A stretch of 64,000 nucleotides of DNA from CAWGHZ01 sp963822575 (GTDB lineage: Bacteria; Pseudomonadota; Alphaproteobacteria; MPNO01; DASWLB01): assembly GCA_963822575.1 (NCBI GenBank), contig CAWGHZ010000002.1, forward strand, positions 391,449 through 455,448, given 5' to 3'. The position numbers and the translations under genes were made by a program. This document shows positions 38,449 to 46,583 of this stretch, in pieces; position 1 is the first letter of the stretch, and the number at the start of each line of letters is the position of its first letter. Under the pieces are notes generated by a model that was given only the letters and a program-made list of their open reading frames with translations, was not told the origin of the DNA and ran no database searches.

Positions 38449-38880
38449 GTGCCTGAGGCTATCAAGTTCGCCGTCGCGCCGGGTACGGTCGTTCTATGCA
38501 ACTACGAGACGGGATTTCGCGAACCGGAAATGGTGAAGCGGCGACCGGCCGTCGTCTTGTCGCCGCGACTGCCGCACCGGGATGGGCTTTGCACGGTGGT
38601 TCCTCTTAGCACCACTCCGCCCGCGCGCGAGTTGGAATATCAGTGCAAAATCATACCTCAAATGCCATTGCCAGCGCCGTTCGATGCTCCCGAGTTTTGG
38701 GCCAAGGCGGACATGCTCGCAACCGTGTCCTTCAGTCGCCTCGATCTGTTTCGGACGGCGCGGGATTTCAGCGGGAAGCGAAAGTACGTGCAACCCAAGT
38801 TGAGCGCGGACGATCTGCTCCGGGTGCGACGTTGCGTGCTTCATGCGCTCGGGCTAAGCGCCTTGACGGGACATGTTTAG
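38449..38880 (+). CDS. PemK/MazF-like toxin family protein
   Basis: 143 aa from a GTG. The core of the PemK/MazF fold is visible: FAVAPGTVVLCNYETGF, MVKRRPAVVLSPRL and LCTVVPLSTTPP, then a helical end with KLSADDLLRVRRCVLHALG. These are mRNA interferases of type II toxin-antitoxin modules. No antitoxin gene is obvious immediately upstream on the same strand; candidates are the zinc-ribbon gene or the minus-strand small gene. Confidence 0.7.
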   Translation: MPEAIKFAVAPGTVVLCNYETGFREPEMVKRRPAVVLSPRLPHRDGLCTVVPLSTTPPARELEYQCKIIPQMPLPAPFDAPEFWAKADMLATVSFSRLDLFRTARDFSGKRKYVQPKLSADDLLRVRRCVLHALGLSALTGHV

Positions 38881-38949
38881 GGGACCATCTTATCCTGGAT
38901 TGCGCGCGGCTTCGGCCGTTGCGCCTCAAGACCGGCTTAGGCCGGCCGG

Positions 38950-38988
38950 CCCCGCCAAGGCGAAGCCAAGCCCGGCGGGGCTGTTGTT
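38950..38988 (+). terminator. Possible terminator after the PemK-like gene
   Basis: CCCCGCC at 38950-38956 pairs with GGCGGGG at 38974-38980 and is followed by CTGTTGTTTC. The T-run is weak, so the hairpin may act in either direction between the convergent genes. Confidence 0.35.
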
Positions 38989-38999
38989 TCTGCCCCTAA

Positions 39000-39185
39000 T
39001 CACGGCGTGCTCGGCAGGTCAGCCGGCTTGTCGACCTTCTCGACCTTCCAGCCGCACAGGCGCAGGTGCCGCAGCACGTCGGCGGCCGCAATCCATCGGG
39101 CCTTGTCAGCGTCGCCCGGCCGCTTAGAGCGGATGTGCCGGCGCAGGGCGAAAGCGATGTCGCGGCGGATGTCGTCGTCGGTCAC
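39000..39185 (-). CDS. Hypothetical small protein
   Basis: 61 aa from a GTG that overlaps the stop of the preceding gene by 4 bases (GTGA). It reads TDDDIRRDIAFALRRHIRSK, then KARWIAAADVLRHLRLCGWK: helical, charged, no recognised family. It is probably the second gene of a two-gene unit. Confidence 0.5.
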   Translation of the reverse strand: MTDDDIRRDIAFALRRHIRSKRPGDADKARWIAAADVLRHLRLCGWKVEKVDKPADLPSTP

Positions 39186-39415
39186 GAGCGTTGCCCCCGC
39201 AGCTCGGGCGGATCGAACCAATAGACGTGCTCGGTGACCGCGAGGACGATCTCCGCCCGCGTCATCGTCCACGCGCGTGCCGCAAGGCCGACAGGCGCAT
39301 CGTCCGGCATGGCGTCCTCGTTCCCGGCCGCAATCTCACGGAACCGTTCGCGCAGCACGCTTTCAGGCAGCGCCCACGCGTCGGCCACCGTCAGGCGGAG
39401 AGGTTCGTCGGCCAT
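39182..39415 (-). CDS. Hypothetical protein
   Basis: 77 aa: MADEPLRLTVADAWALPE, then LRERFREIAAGNEDAMPDD and a C-terminal WTMTRAEIVLAVTEHVYWF. No family recognised. Coupled by overlap to the gene at 39000-39185. Acidic and probably cytoplasmic. Confidence 0.5.
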   Translation of the reverse strand: MADEPLRLTVADAWALPESVLRERFREIAAGNEDAMPDDAPVGLAARAWTMTRAEIVLAVTEHVYWFDPPELRGQRS

Positions 39416-39551
39416 GTCGCCGATCCTGCCATCGTCGCGCCGGAAAGAGAAGGGGCCGCCCCGAAGGGCCGCCCCTGTCGGCGGGCGTCAAGGCCGGGAA
39501 GAGACTCGCCCTCCCGGCCCCTCCGCGCTTCCATCGGACTGCTAGGAACCG

Positions 39552-39845
39552 ATGGAGACGACGATGGTGAAACGCGCCCAAAGGGATAAATCATGGCTGA
39601 CAGAAACGGAAACTGCCCTCATCGTGGCCCTGAAATCGGTATGCCAGTTATTGATCGACAAAGCCGTTGCCAAGCCCGAGGAAGTAGACGCGGCGCTTTT
39701 GGCCGAACGTGACCGTTTTGCGGTTCGAGGCATGACAAAGGGCGCCGCAGTTGTTCAAATCGTGGTCCAACAGCGGCAACGAGACGCGCAATCTCCCTCT
39801 CTACTATCTCCATTGAACAGTGACCTTCCAAAAGGCTCTGCGTAG
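39552..39845 (+). CDS. Hypothetical protein
   Basis: 97 aa: METTMVKRAQRDKSWLTE, then LIVALKSVCQLLIDKAVA and KPEEVDAALLAERDRFAVRG. Mostly helical, no recognised family. It stands alone on the plus strand of the element, about 35 bp before the end of the convergent cold-shock gene. GC is lower than in core genes. Confidence 0.5.
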   Translation: METTMVKRAQRDKSWLTETETALIVALKSVCQLLIDKAVAKPEEVDAALLAERDRFAVRGMTKGAAVVQIVVQQRQRDAQSPSLLSPLNSDLPKGSA

Positions 39846-39880
39846 GGTTTGTCGCATCAGTCTCTTGCCGGTTGCCGCAA

Positions 39881-40156
39881 TTACGCGATCCGCGCCCACG
39901 CCAGCGCAAGGGCGAGCCGGTGCAGAAAGACCCGCATCCACGTCACCGCGATACCCGCGCCACGTGAAATCGCGCACGGCCGGCCATCGCGTCCCGATCC
40001 CATGTCGAACTCGACGGCGAGGCCCACGGGCGGCGGTTCGTCGGGAAACCCGACCAGCCCGCTCCGGTGCACGAAAACATCATCAGAGCCATCGTCGGGC
40101 CTGATAAATCCAAAAGCTTTTTCGGTTTTCCAATATTTAAGAGTGCCGGTTCGCAT
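39881..40156 (-). CDS. Cold-shock domain protein
   Basis: 91 aa. The N-terminal cold-shock domain is clear: GTLKYWKTEKAFGFIRPDD with an RNP1-like KAFGFI, then DDVFVHRSGLVGF with an RNP2-like VFVH. It would bind single-stranded RNA or DNA. A hydrophobic C-terminal stretch (RVFLHRLALALAWARIA) is unusual for the family. The start overlaps the end of the small gene upstream. Confidence 0.85.
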   Translation of the reverse strand: MRTGTLKYWKTEKAFGFIRPDDGSDDVFVHRSGLVGFPDEPPPVGLAVEFDMGSGRDGRPCAISRGAGIAVTWMRVFLHRLALALAWARIA

Positions 40157-40295
40157 CTTTCCTCATCCTCGTCCGTTCGATTTCGTCGCGCTCGGCGCGA
40201 AGGAAGTCGAGCATTTCCATCCGGCGCAGCACGCAGTCGACGCAATAACAAAGCTCGGGCTCGCCATCGTCGATTTCGATTTCGTCCCGCATCAT
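40137..40295 (-). CDS. Small Cys-containing protein
   Basis: 52 aa: MMRDEIEIDDGEPELCYC, then VDCVLRRMEMLDFLRAERD and a charged end. CYCVDC is a compact metal-binding-like cluster. The ATG overlaps the stop of the upstream gene by 4 bases and its end overlaps the cold-shock gene start, which supports coding. No family recognised. Confidence 0.5.
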   Translation of the reverse strand: MMRDEIEIDDGEPELCYCVDCVLRRMEMLDFLRAERDEIERTRMRKDANRHS

Positions 40296-40835
40296 TCTGT
40301 CAGCGCATGTATGAGGCCGGCGCGCTCGGCGGCGGATTGCAGGCGATGGTCGATGAAGTCCTCAAGCTGCGCCCGGTAATTTGGATGGCCGTTGTCGCGG
40401 CAGAACCGCCCAACTCGCGCAATCCAGATTCCCAGCCGGCGGTTCGCGTCGCCGCCCCAGCGCGGGATCAAAATCGCGCCCGCATCCGTCTTGGCGAATT
40501 GCGAAACCTGGTCATCGGTCAGCGACACAGGGACCGGCAACGGCTCGCCGAACTCGCGCACCACGGCGTATTAGCGCATCGGAGTAATCCATGCCGCCGA
40601 TTGCCTTGTCGATATCGCCGGCTACGTCCAGCCGGGCAGGATTTTCCATCACACGGAGACGAAGTGGCGACGGAACGTAGCGCATCGTCGCTCGCCAGTC
40701 CCATCGCCGCCGCATCTCGTCGCCAACTCGTCGGCGCCCTCAATCAAGCCGCCGACCTCGACTTCGGCCAGGGCGCGAACGCGGGCCTGTTTCGCGTCGC
40801 GATTTCCAGTAATCTTCCGGTGCGATCAGCGCCAT
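40292..40835 (-). CDS. Hypothetical element protein, reconstructed across three indels
   Basis: The coding signal moves between frames: MALIAPEDYW then RDAKQARVRALAEVEVGG (break at GATTTC 40801-40806), MRRRWDWRATMRYVPSPL (break near 40718), then DYSDALIRRGARV and GEPLPVPVSLTDDQVSQF (break at GAACTC 40550-40555), ending QSAAERAGLIHALTE. Two insertions and one deletion leave 544 bases one over a multiple of three, as observed, giving about 180 aa. Neighbouring starts and stops overlap at both ends. Function unknown. Confidence 0.5.
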
Positions 40836-41100
40836 CGGCGCTCGTTCTCGGCGTGCATCGGCACGCGTCGACCACGCCGTTGCGGCGGCACGTCGCGCGG
40901 CTCGCCGTGGATCGCGCCTCCAGCCCCAGACGATAACGACGCATTCCGGCGGCGTCTCGGCCGTCTGCGAGCCGCGTGGGGCTCGGTGATAATGCAAATC
41001 GCGATTGCCCATTTGCAGCCGCAAGTCGGCCATCTCAACGTCGCTCGGCGGGAGCGTGTCCTCGACGGAGACGAGTTCGGCAGTTATTATCCTCGGCCAT
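40826..41100 (-). CDS. Hypothetical element protein, reconstructed across two indels
   Basis: MAEDNNCRIVSVEDTLPPSD is recovered by deleting one base in GAGTTC 41073-41078; EMADLRLQMGNRDLHYHRAP follows, then after a second break near 40970, GGAIHGEPRDVPPQRRGR and HAENERRWR. The 275-base span is two over a multiple of three, giving 90 aa. The ATG overlaps the upstream stop (TGATG) and the end overlaps the next gene. No family recognised. Confidence 0.45.
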
Positions 41101-41322
41101 CACGCGACCCGCTGCGGCGGCATCTTGTGGATCACAGCCTTCTCGGCGGCCTTCGCCGTGGCTGATAGGCGATCCCGCCATCCTGCAAAGTGCCGGTGCG
41201 CTTCGTCGTAGACGCCATAATGCATGCCGTCCGGGCGCAACTTCGTAGGTGGTCGTCGGAATAGAGCGTTTGGTCGGAGTCCAGTTGCACGATGCGACAA
41301 CGGGTGGCCGTTCAGACAACAC
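41100..41322 (-). CDS. Hypothetical element protein (two apparent deletions)
   Basis: A GTG start gives MLSERPPVV, then IVQLDSDQTLYSDDHLR in a second frame and KLRPDGMHYGVYDEAHRHF with AGWRDRLSATAKAAEKAV in a third, ending MPPQRVA. Two one-base deletions give a 74-aa protein and fit the 223-base span. The stop shares a base with the next ATG. Coding is plausible only because all three neighbours show the same problem. Confidence 0.35.
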
Positions 41323-41599
41323 GCGAGCGTGCCTAACGCGCGACGATCACGAGACGAAGCAGTAATGGCGATGGCGCAGGCCATCGGCTCGCGACCAGGG
41401 TCACCATCGTTGCCGCTTGTACGAGCTGCGCGGAACCGTGCTCCTGAATCGAGCGCCCAGCAGGCTGGGATTCTGGCGAGCACGTTCGTCGTATGTCTGC
41501 ATGCCGCGCGAGCGTCACGTAGAGCGTGACGCATCGCATTGGTGCGCCTGGTGGCCGATGCTGCACCTGGGTCCGGGGTGATCTTGATCCTCGGAGGTG
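41323..41599. other. Gap in the element without a supported gene
   Basis: 277 bp. Short readable pieces occur on the minus strand (MTNTSEDQDHPGPRCSIG at 41611 and MQTYDERARQNPSLLGAR), but no continuous frame can be rebuilt with confidence. It is either degenerate or carries several indels. Confidence 0.4.
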
Positions 41600-42064
41600 T
41601 TAGTCATATTCGTCGTCGTCCTTCTGTTCGGTGGGGAAAATTTTGTCGGGCCACGAAACGAGGTGATCGCCGGACCCGTACGGATTGAGTTGCACCCGGC
41701 CGAGCGCGTTCGACCGAATGATGGCGGCGACGCCCGAACCAAGGGCGCGGCCGATGGCCATCGTCAGGGTATCGCGCGATATCGAACCACCAGCCGCCCG
41801 ATACGCCGCGTGGCTCGCCATCAATGCCCTGAAGGCGTCGAGCCAGCGTTTGAACTCGCCTTCGCAATGGCCGAGCGCCGCGCGCAGATCGGCGGCGGTT
41901 TCCGACAGTTGCACAGCACGTTCCGCTGCCAGTCGTAGGGCTTCGGCCTCAGCCTCAGCACGTTCGCGCTGCGCAGCCTCGGCCGCATCCTGTTCGGCGA
42001 GCCGCTCGGCTGCAATCTGGCGAAGTGCCGCGTCGACGCGGCGATCTTCAGCGCGGACGGCCAT
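41600..42064 (-). CDS. Hypothetical coiled-coil protein
   Basis: 154 aa. The N-terminal 60 residues are an Ala/Glu/Arg-rich helix (RQIAAERLAEQDAAEAAQRE), followed by a mixed domain with DLRAALGHCEGEFKRWLDAF and an acidic end KDDDEYD. It has the composition of phage scaffold or accessory proteins, but no family is recognised. Confidence 0.65.
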   Translation of the reverse strand: MAVRAEDRRVDAALRQIAAERLAEQDAAEAAQRERAEAEAEALRLAAERAVQLSETAADLRAALGHCEGEFKRWLDAFRALMASHAAYRAAGGSISRDTLTMAIGRALGSGVAAIIRSNALGRVQLNPYGSGDHLVSWPDKIFPTEQKDDDEYD

Positions 42065-42065
42065 G

Positions 42066-42292
42066 CTATGAGGCCTCGTCCGGGGTGGCGTCGGACGGAG
42101 TCACGATCTTGACCGAGCTTACGCGCAACGCGCTCGGCAGCGGCGCGGTCGCCATTCAGCATGGTGCAGCCCGGCGCTCCGCAGGAACCACATGCCGCCG
42201 CGCCGATAAAGCGCATCGAACGCGCCATTCGGCCGCTGGAAATCGATGCTTTCTTCCTCGAAAACCGGCGCGGAAGTCATGCTTGTGGCCAT
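42066..42292 (-). CDS. Possible small zinc-ribbon element protein (two apparent insertions)
   Basis: MATSMTSAPVFEEESIDFQ then FDALY in one frame, ACGSCGAPGCTMLNGDRAA and VARKLGQDRDSV in the next, and DATPDEAS at the end in the third. Two single-base deletions give 74 aa and fit the 227-base span. CGSCGAPGC could bind zinc. It starts 1 base after the upstream stop and ends 1 base before the downstream ATG. Confidence 0.4.
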
Positions 42293-42293
42293 G

Positions 42294-42503
42294 TCACTTC
42301 TCCATTCTGGCGCGCAGTGCGCTTTCAAGGTTTTGCCAAGCGCGTTCTAGAAGGACGGCGACCAGCCTTTGTGCGACGGGCGAGTGTTCGCCCGCGCATC
42401 GTTTCACCTCACGGCAGTAAATGGCCAAGGCGTCCAAGATCGGGCCGGAGCCGTCGCCATCGCCATGATCGGTCGTCACCTGTTCGGCTAACGTCTGCAT
42501 CAT
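42294..42503 (-). CDS. Hypothetical small helical protein
   Basis: 69 aa: MMQTLAEQVTTDHGDGDG, then LDALAIYCREVKRCAGEH and QRLVAVLLERAWQNLESAL. Its ATG overlaps the upstream stop by 4 bases. No recognised family. Confidence 0.6.
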   Translation of the reverse strand: MMQTLAEQVTTDHGDGDGSGPILDALAIYCREVKRCAGEHSPVAQRLVAVLLERAWQNLESALRARMEK

Positions 42504-42847
42504 CCGCCCCCACCGCGACCGAGAGCGAAGCGCACCACAACGTCGGTGGACGACGCGATGGCAACGTGACTTTGACTCGGGGAGAGTTTGAAAAGCTCCA
42601 CGGTGTTGCCCAACGCGGGAACCGAGGTCGCGGTGTCGGCCACCACGTCGGATGAATTGCCGAACAGGATCGAAAAATTGTCCGTGCCGTAGCTCGTCAC
42701 GCGCACGCAGCGGTCGCTCGGGAATTGAAACGTCCGGTTGGCCGCCGTGCTTTCCAGCGCGTAGGTCATCGCGTGGCCGGAAGTCGAGGCGAAGGCCGGA
42801 GCCGTCGACGGGATCGGCGAGAACAGCGCGCCGTCGAGAAAACTCAC
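42500..42847 (-). CDS. Hypothetical phage-structural-like protein
   Basis: 115 aa, beta-rich and Ser/Thr/Ala-rich: MSFLDGALFSPIPSTAPA, then RTFQFPSDRCVRVTSYGTD and HVAIASSTDVVVRFALG, with a Gly-rich end. The composition suits a head-decoration or similar virion protein, but there is no clear homologue. Overlaps the coiled-coil gene upstream by 4 bases. Confidence 0.55.
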   Translation of the reverse strand: MSFLDGALFSPIPSTAPAFASTSGHAMTYALESTAANRTFQFPSDRCVRVTSYGTDNFSILFGNSSDVVADTATSVPALGNTVELFKLSPSQSHVAIASSTDVVVRFALGRGGGG

Positions 42848-43270
42848 TTGCTCAACTCCGCCAGCGCACGCGTCGCCCGTTCGGCCTTCTCGGCAACCAC
42901 TGCCTCAGCGGCGGCAAGCGCCTCAGCCCTGGCGTTCAACGCAGACTCGCGCAAATCCAGCTCGGCGCCGCGTGCGTCCAACCGCTTCACCTGCTCGGCA
43001 AGATCGGCATGCTGCGCTTCTATCTCGGCGGCCTGTGCCGAATGGGCCTCAACGGCAGCGCGCGTCGCATCCTCAGCCGCAGTCTTGGCCTCAACAATGC
43101 GTTCGGCGGCTTCGGTTTCGGCGAGGCGCGCAACGACTTCGCGTTCCCGTGCTGACGCTTCGGCCTTGGCGAGGTTCTCGTACTCGGTCGCTAGGCGCGC
43201 CGGATCGGCGACCATTGCAAGGAATTGCCGCCATTCGTCCGGCGGCGGTAAGTCGGGCGGAAATCACCAT
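42844..43270 (-). CDS. Coiled-coil element protein (frameshifted near its start)
   Basis: From the ATG at 43270 the protein reads MVIPPDLPPPDEWRQFLA once one base is removed from GAAATC 43260-43265, then VADPARLATEYENLAKAEAS and a long Ala/Glu heptad coiled coil to the end. Without the repair the reading starts at 43215 and loses a clear N-terminus. The repaired length is 141 aa; the raw span is one base over. AGGAAAA lies upstream of the ATG. Resembles scaffold-like proteins. Confidence 0.6.
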
Positions 43271-43283
43271 GTCGATTTTCCTT

Positions 43284-43691
43284 TCAGGGATGGGCCAGGC
43301 GGCGGCGGGCGGCGCGGATGCGAGCGGCCAAGCCACCAGCGGTGAGTCCGCCAGCGTTGATGTAGTCCGATGCGCGGCGCGGACGGTTGGGGGCGCGCGG
43401 CGAATGCCTGCGCTTGAGTTCTTCAGGCAGGTCGTCGTTGAGCCACGCTTCGGGCGGGGGCGCGTCACGTCGCCGTTCGATCTCGGCGTCGAGGCCGGGG
43501 CCGATCTTCTCTGCGCGTCGAAGCGCGAGGCTGAAGCGAGAATACGGAGCGCCGTCGTCACGAAACGTCGACATGAACTCGCCGTGGCCCACCTGGATCG
43601 CGTACATCTTTCGGCCGTCGACGTTGCGGAAGGCGCGGATGCGGACGGCCTCGCCGACGGTCATGTGTTGGTCGACCGCAGGCGGCTTCAT
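43284..43691 (-). CDS. Hypothetical element protein
   Basis: 135 aa: MKPPAVDQHMTVGEAVRI, then DGRKMYAIQVGHGEFMSTF and LALRRAEKIGPGLDAEIER, with a basic C-terminus. No recognised family. The ATG overlaps the upstream stop by 4 bases and the stop lies 13 bases before the next ATG. Confidence 0.6.
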   Translation of the reverse strand: MKPPAVDQHMTVGEAVRIRAFRNVDGRKMYAIQVGHGEFMSTFRDDGAPYSRFSLALRRAEKIGPGLDAEIERRRDAPPPEAWLNDDLPEELKRRHSPRAPNRPRRASDYINAGGLTAGGLAARIRAARRRLAHP

Positions 43692-43891
43692 CGCTGCCCC
43701 CGCTCGTAGCGTTCGATGTCGGCCAGCGTCTCGCGCATCATTCGTGCCCAGACGGGATTTGCCATCATCCGGGCCGGAAAGGGCGGTGCGGCGTCTTGGC
43801 CAGACAAGAACCGATGCAAGCCTTGGGCCAGGAACAGAACCTTGCGGGCCAGAACGGCCTCGGCTCGACTTACATCAATCGGCGCGCTCAT
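43688..43891 (-). CDS. Hypothetical element protein
   Basis: 67 aa, helical: MSAPIDVSRAEAVLARKVLF, then QGLHRFLSGQDAAPPFPARM and WARMMRETLADIERYERGQ. Coupled by 4-base overlaps to the genes on both sides. No recognised family. Confidence 0.6.
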   Translation of the reverse strand: MSAPIDVSRAEAVLARKVLFLAQGLHRFLSGQDAAPPFPARMMANPVWARMMRETLADIERYERGQR

Positions 43892-44592
43892 GCCCAGCCT
43901 TCTTCATCCGCAAGGGCCTCGGCCCAGCCCCGCACGCGGTCGGGAGCGCCGTAAACGACCTTCAGGAACTTTCCACCGCGCTCGGCGCGCCAGACGGGCG
44001 AGTTGTGCTCGGTGAACTCGGTCAAGATCGCCGTGATGCCAAAGCCCGCGTCGATCTTGTCGCCAACCTTCGGCGGCTCAGGCCCAGGGGATTCTAGAGC
44101 GGCCTTGAACGCTGCGCGTTCGCCAGCAGGCGGGGCGGGGGCGCGGAAGTCGCCGAGTAGCGCGCGCCATTCAGCGGCCGCTTGTTCGCGATCCTCGGGG
44201 GTTGTGAAGGCGTGCGTGTTCGTGTTCTCGTTGCGGGCGTCAACCTCAACGGCTTTCAGGTCGGCCGCGACCTTCCTCAGTAACGTCTCAGCCGCGCGGT
44301 TAGACTCCACCAAAGTCGGATAAACGGCGATGCGCCGCTTGCCCCCTTCGTCAACCGCGCGCATGAACTTCTGGCCCTTCATGACGCGGATAAGGTGGTT
44401 GACCGGATCGGCCTCAAGGATCGCTTCCTTGACGGCTTTCGGAACTTTGTTCTTGCTGCCCTGCGGGCGACCGGGGCGGCGCTTTGCGCGCGCGGCAGAA
44501 GCGGAAACGGTTTCGTTCTCCGTTTCCAACTCGTCGCCCGAACCTCGAAAGGCCAGGATTTCCGCGCCGCTCTCGCCATCCATCGGTGCCAC
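43888..44592 (-). CDS. Terminase small subunit-like protein
   Basis: 234 aa, the first gene of the minus-strand small-gene chain. An AT-hook-like stretch, KRRPGRPQGSKNKVPKAVKE, and the following helix EAILEADPVNHLIRVMKGQ resemble phage small terminase proteins with a GRP-GSKNK motif. The C-terminal part (GDKIDAGFGITAILTEFTE) is unlike them. If it binds DNA it could direct packaging or regulate the chain. The homology is short, so the call is tentative. Confidence 0.45.
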   Translation of the reverse strand: MAPMDGESGAEILAFRGSGDELETENETVSASAARAKRRPGRPQGSKNKVPKAVKEAILEADPVNHLIRVMKGQKFMRAVDEGGKRRIAVYPTLVESNRAAETLLRKVAADLKAVEVDARNENTNTHAFTTPEDREQAAAEWRALLGDFRAPAPPAGERAAFKAALESPGPEPPKVGDKIDAGFGITAILTEFTEHNSPVWRAERGGKFLKVVYGAPDRVRGWAEALADEEGWA

Positions 44593-44601
44593 AAGCCCAC
44601 T

Positions 44602-44621
44602 TTGGTATCGTAATTGGTATC
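44602..44621 (-). repeat. Paired GATACCAA motif, internal copy
   Basis: TTGGTATC at 44602-44609 and 44614-44621 (GATACCAA on the minus strand), 12 bp apart, 10 bp upstream of the small-gene chain. The spacing matches the end copies. It may bind an element regulator or integrase. Confidence 0.5.
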
Positions 44622-44831
44622 CAACGCCCCTTCAAAATGCGCCCCCAAATGCAAATCGGAAAGCGCAAAGAGCGTCGAACAACGGCTAATTAAGTTTGGG
44701 CGGGAGATAGGCGTGAAATGTGCGATTGCGGCGGTTGAGCCCGCCAAGGCCGGCGATAGTTTATGAACGTTCTGGTACCTCTATAAGCGCGTGTGTGAAC
44801 GCACAACCACGCCCATCCACACACCATCCCC

Positions 44832-44937
44832 GTCACACTCCGTCACAAAGCGTCACATGTGACAGGCTGTGACGGCTGCCGTCACCGTCACACACACCCT
44901 ATGGGGTGTGACGTGTGACGCTCGCCTGTGACGTGAC
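44832..44937. promoter_or_regulatory. Cluster of GTCACA/TGTGAC repeats, iteron- or operator-like
   Basis: About eleven copies of GTCAC(A) or its complement TGTGAC in 106 bp: GTCACA at 44832, 44842 and 44852 (10-bp steps), TGTGAC at 44858, 44868, 44907, 44914 and 44927, and others between. GTCACATGTGAC at 44852-44863 is a perfect palindrome. It lies in the 366-bp gap between the ATPase gene and the small-gene chain. Confidence 0.65.
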
Positions 44938-44958
44938 GCAGGACTGTCGGGTGGGGGT

Positions 44959-46122
44959 TCAGCCGTTGGCCTTCATGGTGGCGGACTTGCGTGCGGCTTG
45001 GGTTTCGGTCACGGGCCAGACCTTGCCATCCCATTCGGCCATGTAGCCGCCATCGACCAGCGCGCCGCGAGCGCGTCGGAAAGGTTCGCGGGGATTGCGC
45101 GCGTCCTTGTCCAGAATGCCGCTCTTGAATAGCGCGTCCCTCCACGTCTCGACGCTGATTACACGCGCGCCCGATGGATAGTGGATCGCCTCGGGGGCAG
45201 GCTCGCCATGTTCGGCGACGGCATTATGCAGAACGTTGAGGGCGCGCTGATTCGTCGGGGAAAGGGTCTTGCGCTTCGATCCCGCTGGGGACGCAGCGAG
45301 GGGCGAGACGACGCACGACGTAAGGGGCGCACCGTCCCGCCCGGTCGCAATTTCCACCACCTCCAACCCAAAGGAAAATTCCCCCTCGGTCGGAAGCTCC
45401 CGTTGCTTGCGAATGGTCGCGGTCGAAAATGACGAATCCTCGCTAGCCGTCACCTCGATTTCCGTATCGACAGCCGCGCGTAGCAGGGAGTGACCGCGTG
45501 CGCCTCGCGATTGATCCTTACCCGAATGATGGACGCAGAGAACATGTGCGCCCGTCTTGGCCCGGATGCGGTCAAGGTTGGCGACCAGTTGGCCCATGTC
45601 GGTCGGGGCGTTCTCGTCGCCGCCATTCATGGCACGCGACAGGGTGTCCACCACAATCAGCGCGACGGGCGTCTCGAAGCGCGCCGCCGCTTCCTTGATC
45701 CGTTCGATTACCGTTGCCGTGTCGCCGGCCGGGTCGCGCAGATCGACGGGCGTCTCGATCATGGCGAAGGGCGTCCGCGCGTCCTCGAGCCCATGATGTA
45801 GCCGATAGGCGCAAACCCGATTGGCGAACGACTTGCCCGCTTCCGCCGCGAGGTAGATCACGGGGCTGGGGGTTACGGCGCGGCCAAACCAGGCCTCCCC
45901 GCGCGCGATGGCAAAGCCCATGTCGAGCGCGAGGAAGGTCTTGCGTGAGCCCGTCTCGCCATAGATCAGGGATAATCCGTGGCGTTCCAGAACGCCCGCG
46001 ATCATCCCACCGCCGCCGAGGTGCGGCTCGATATCCTCGAAATAACGAAGCGGAAGGCGTGGCGGAACGTCCGACTCGGCGTGGACCTTATCGGCACGAC
46101 GGGCTGTGGCAAGGTCGGTCAT
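44959..46122 (-). CDS. RepA-like RecA-fold ATPase (AAA_25 type)
   Basis: 387 aa from the ATG at 46122, which overlaps the upstream stop by 4 bases. Walker A is LIYGETGSRKTFLALDMGF; Walker B is VALIVVDTLSRAMNGGDEN, followed by VLCVHHSGKDQSRGARGHS. This is the hexameric helicase fold of plasmid RepA/DnaB-like proteins found in phages, plasmids and satellites. A C-terminal winged-helix-like part follows. It probably acts at the nearby GTCACA cluster during element replication (inference). Confidence 0.82.
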   Translation of the reverse strand: MTDLATARRADKVHAESDVPPRLPLRYFEDIEPHLGGGGMIAGVLERHGLSLIYGETGSRKTFLALDMGFAIARGEAWFGRAVTPSPVIYLAAEAGKSFANRVCAYRLHHGLEDARTPFAMIETPVDLRDPAGDTATVIERIKEAAARFETPVALIVVDTLSRAMNGGDENAPTDMGQLVANLDRIRAKTGAHVLCVHHSGKDQSRGARGHSLLRAAVDTEIEVTASEDSSFSTATIRKQRELPTEGEFSFGLEVVEIATGRDGAPLTSCVVSPLAASPAGSKRKTLSPTNQRALNVLHNAVAEHGEPAPEAIHYPSGARVISVETWRDALFKSGILDKDARNPREPFRRARGALVDGGYMAEWDGKVWPVTETQAARKSATMKANG

Positions 46123-46583
46123 GCCGCCCTCCCCAGCCATGCCGGCCGCGCCCATCGCGAACGCAAGGCAGTGACGACGCGGCGATGCAGCTCGGGCGTC
46201 TCGGGAACGATTTTCCATGCCGGGCTCAGTGCGCCGGCCAGATCACCGTCCCAATCGAGAACGCAGGCGACCCAATGGCGGCCCCTTGCGTGCCGTTCGA
46301 TCCAGTCGGCGGGCGTCGTTACTAACGCGATAGCCGCTTCGCAGTCATAGCTTCGGGCAATCTCGGGTGCGCCGAGGACGACGGCCTTGCCGTGTCGCAG
46401 CCACCATCTCGCCGGATCGCTGGCCGCCCAAGCAACCGCGTCCAGCACGTCGCCGCGCTCGTCCTCGACCGGCTCGACTTGGCAATCGAGACATCCGGGC
46501 TCGAAGGATCGGACCGGGCGGAACAACCCGTTCGCCAGCGTCTCGACGTAGCAGGACGCGGGGATATCGCAGACATTCACCAC
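46119..46583 (-). CDS. Hypothetical element protein
   Basis: 154 aa from a GTG. CLDCQVEPVEDERGDVLDA, then PADWIERHARGRHWVACVL and LSPAWKIVPETPELHRRVV; a possible Cys pair near the start. No recognised family, but the position before a RepA-like ATPase suggests a replication or primase accessory role. Overlaps the ATPase gene by 4 bases. Confidence 0.55.
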   Translation of the reverse strand: MVNVCDIPASCYVETLANGLFRPVRSFEPGCLDCQVEPVEDERGDVLDAVAWAASDPARWWLRHGKAVVLGAPEIARSYDCEAAIALVTTPADWIERHARGRHWVACVLDWDGDLAGALSPAWKIVPETPELHRRVVTALRSRWARPAWLGRAA

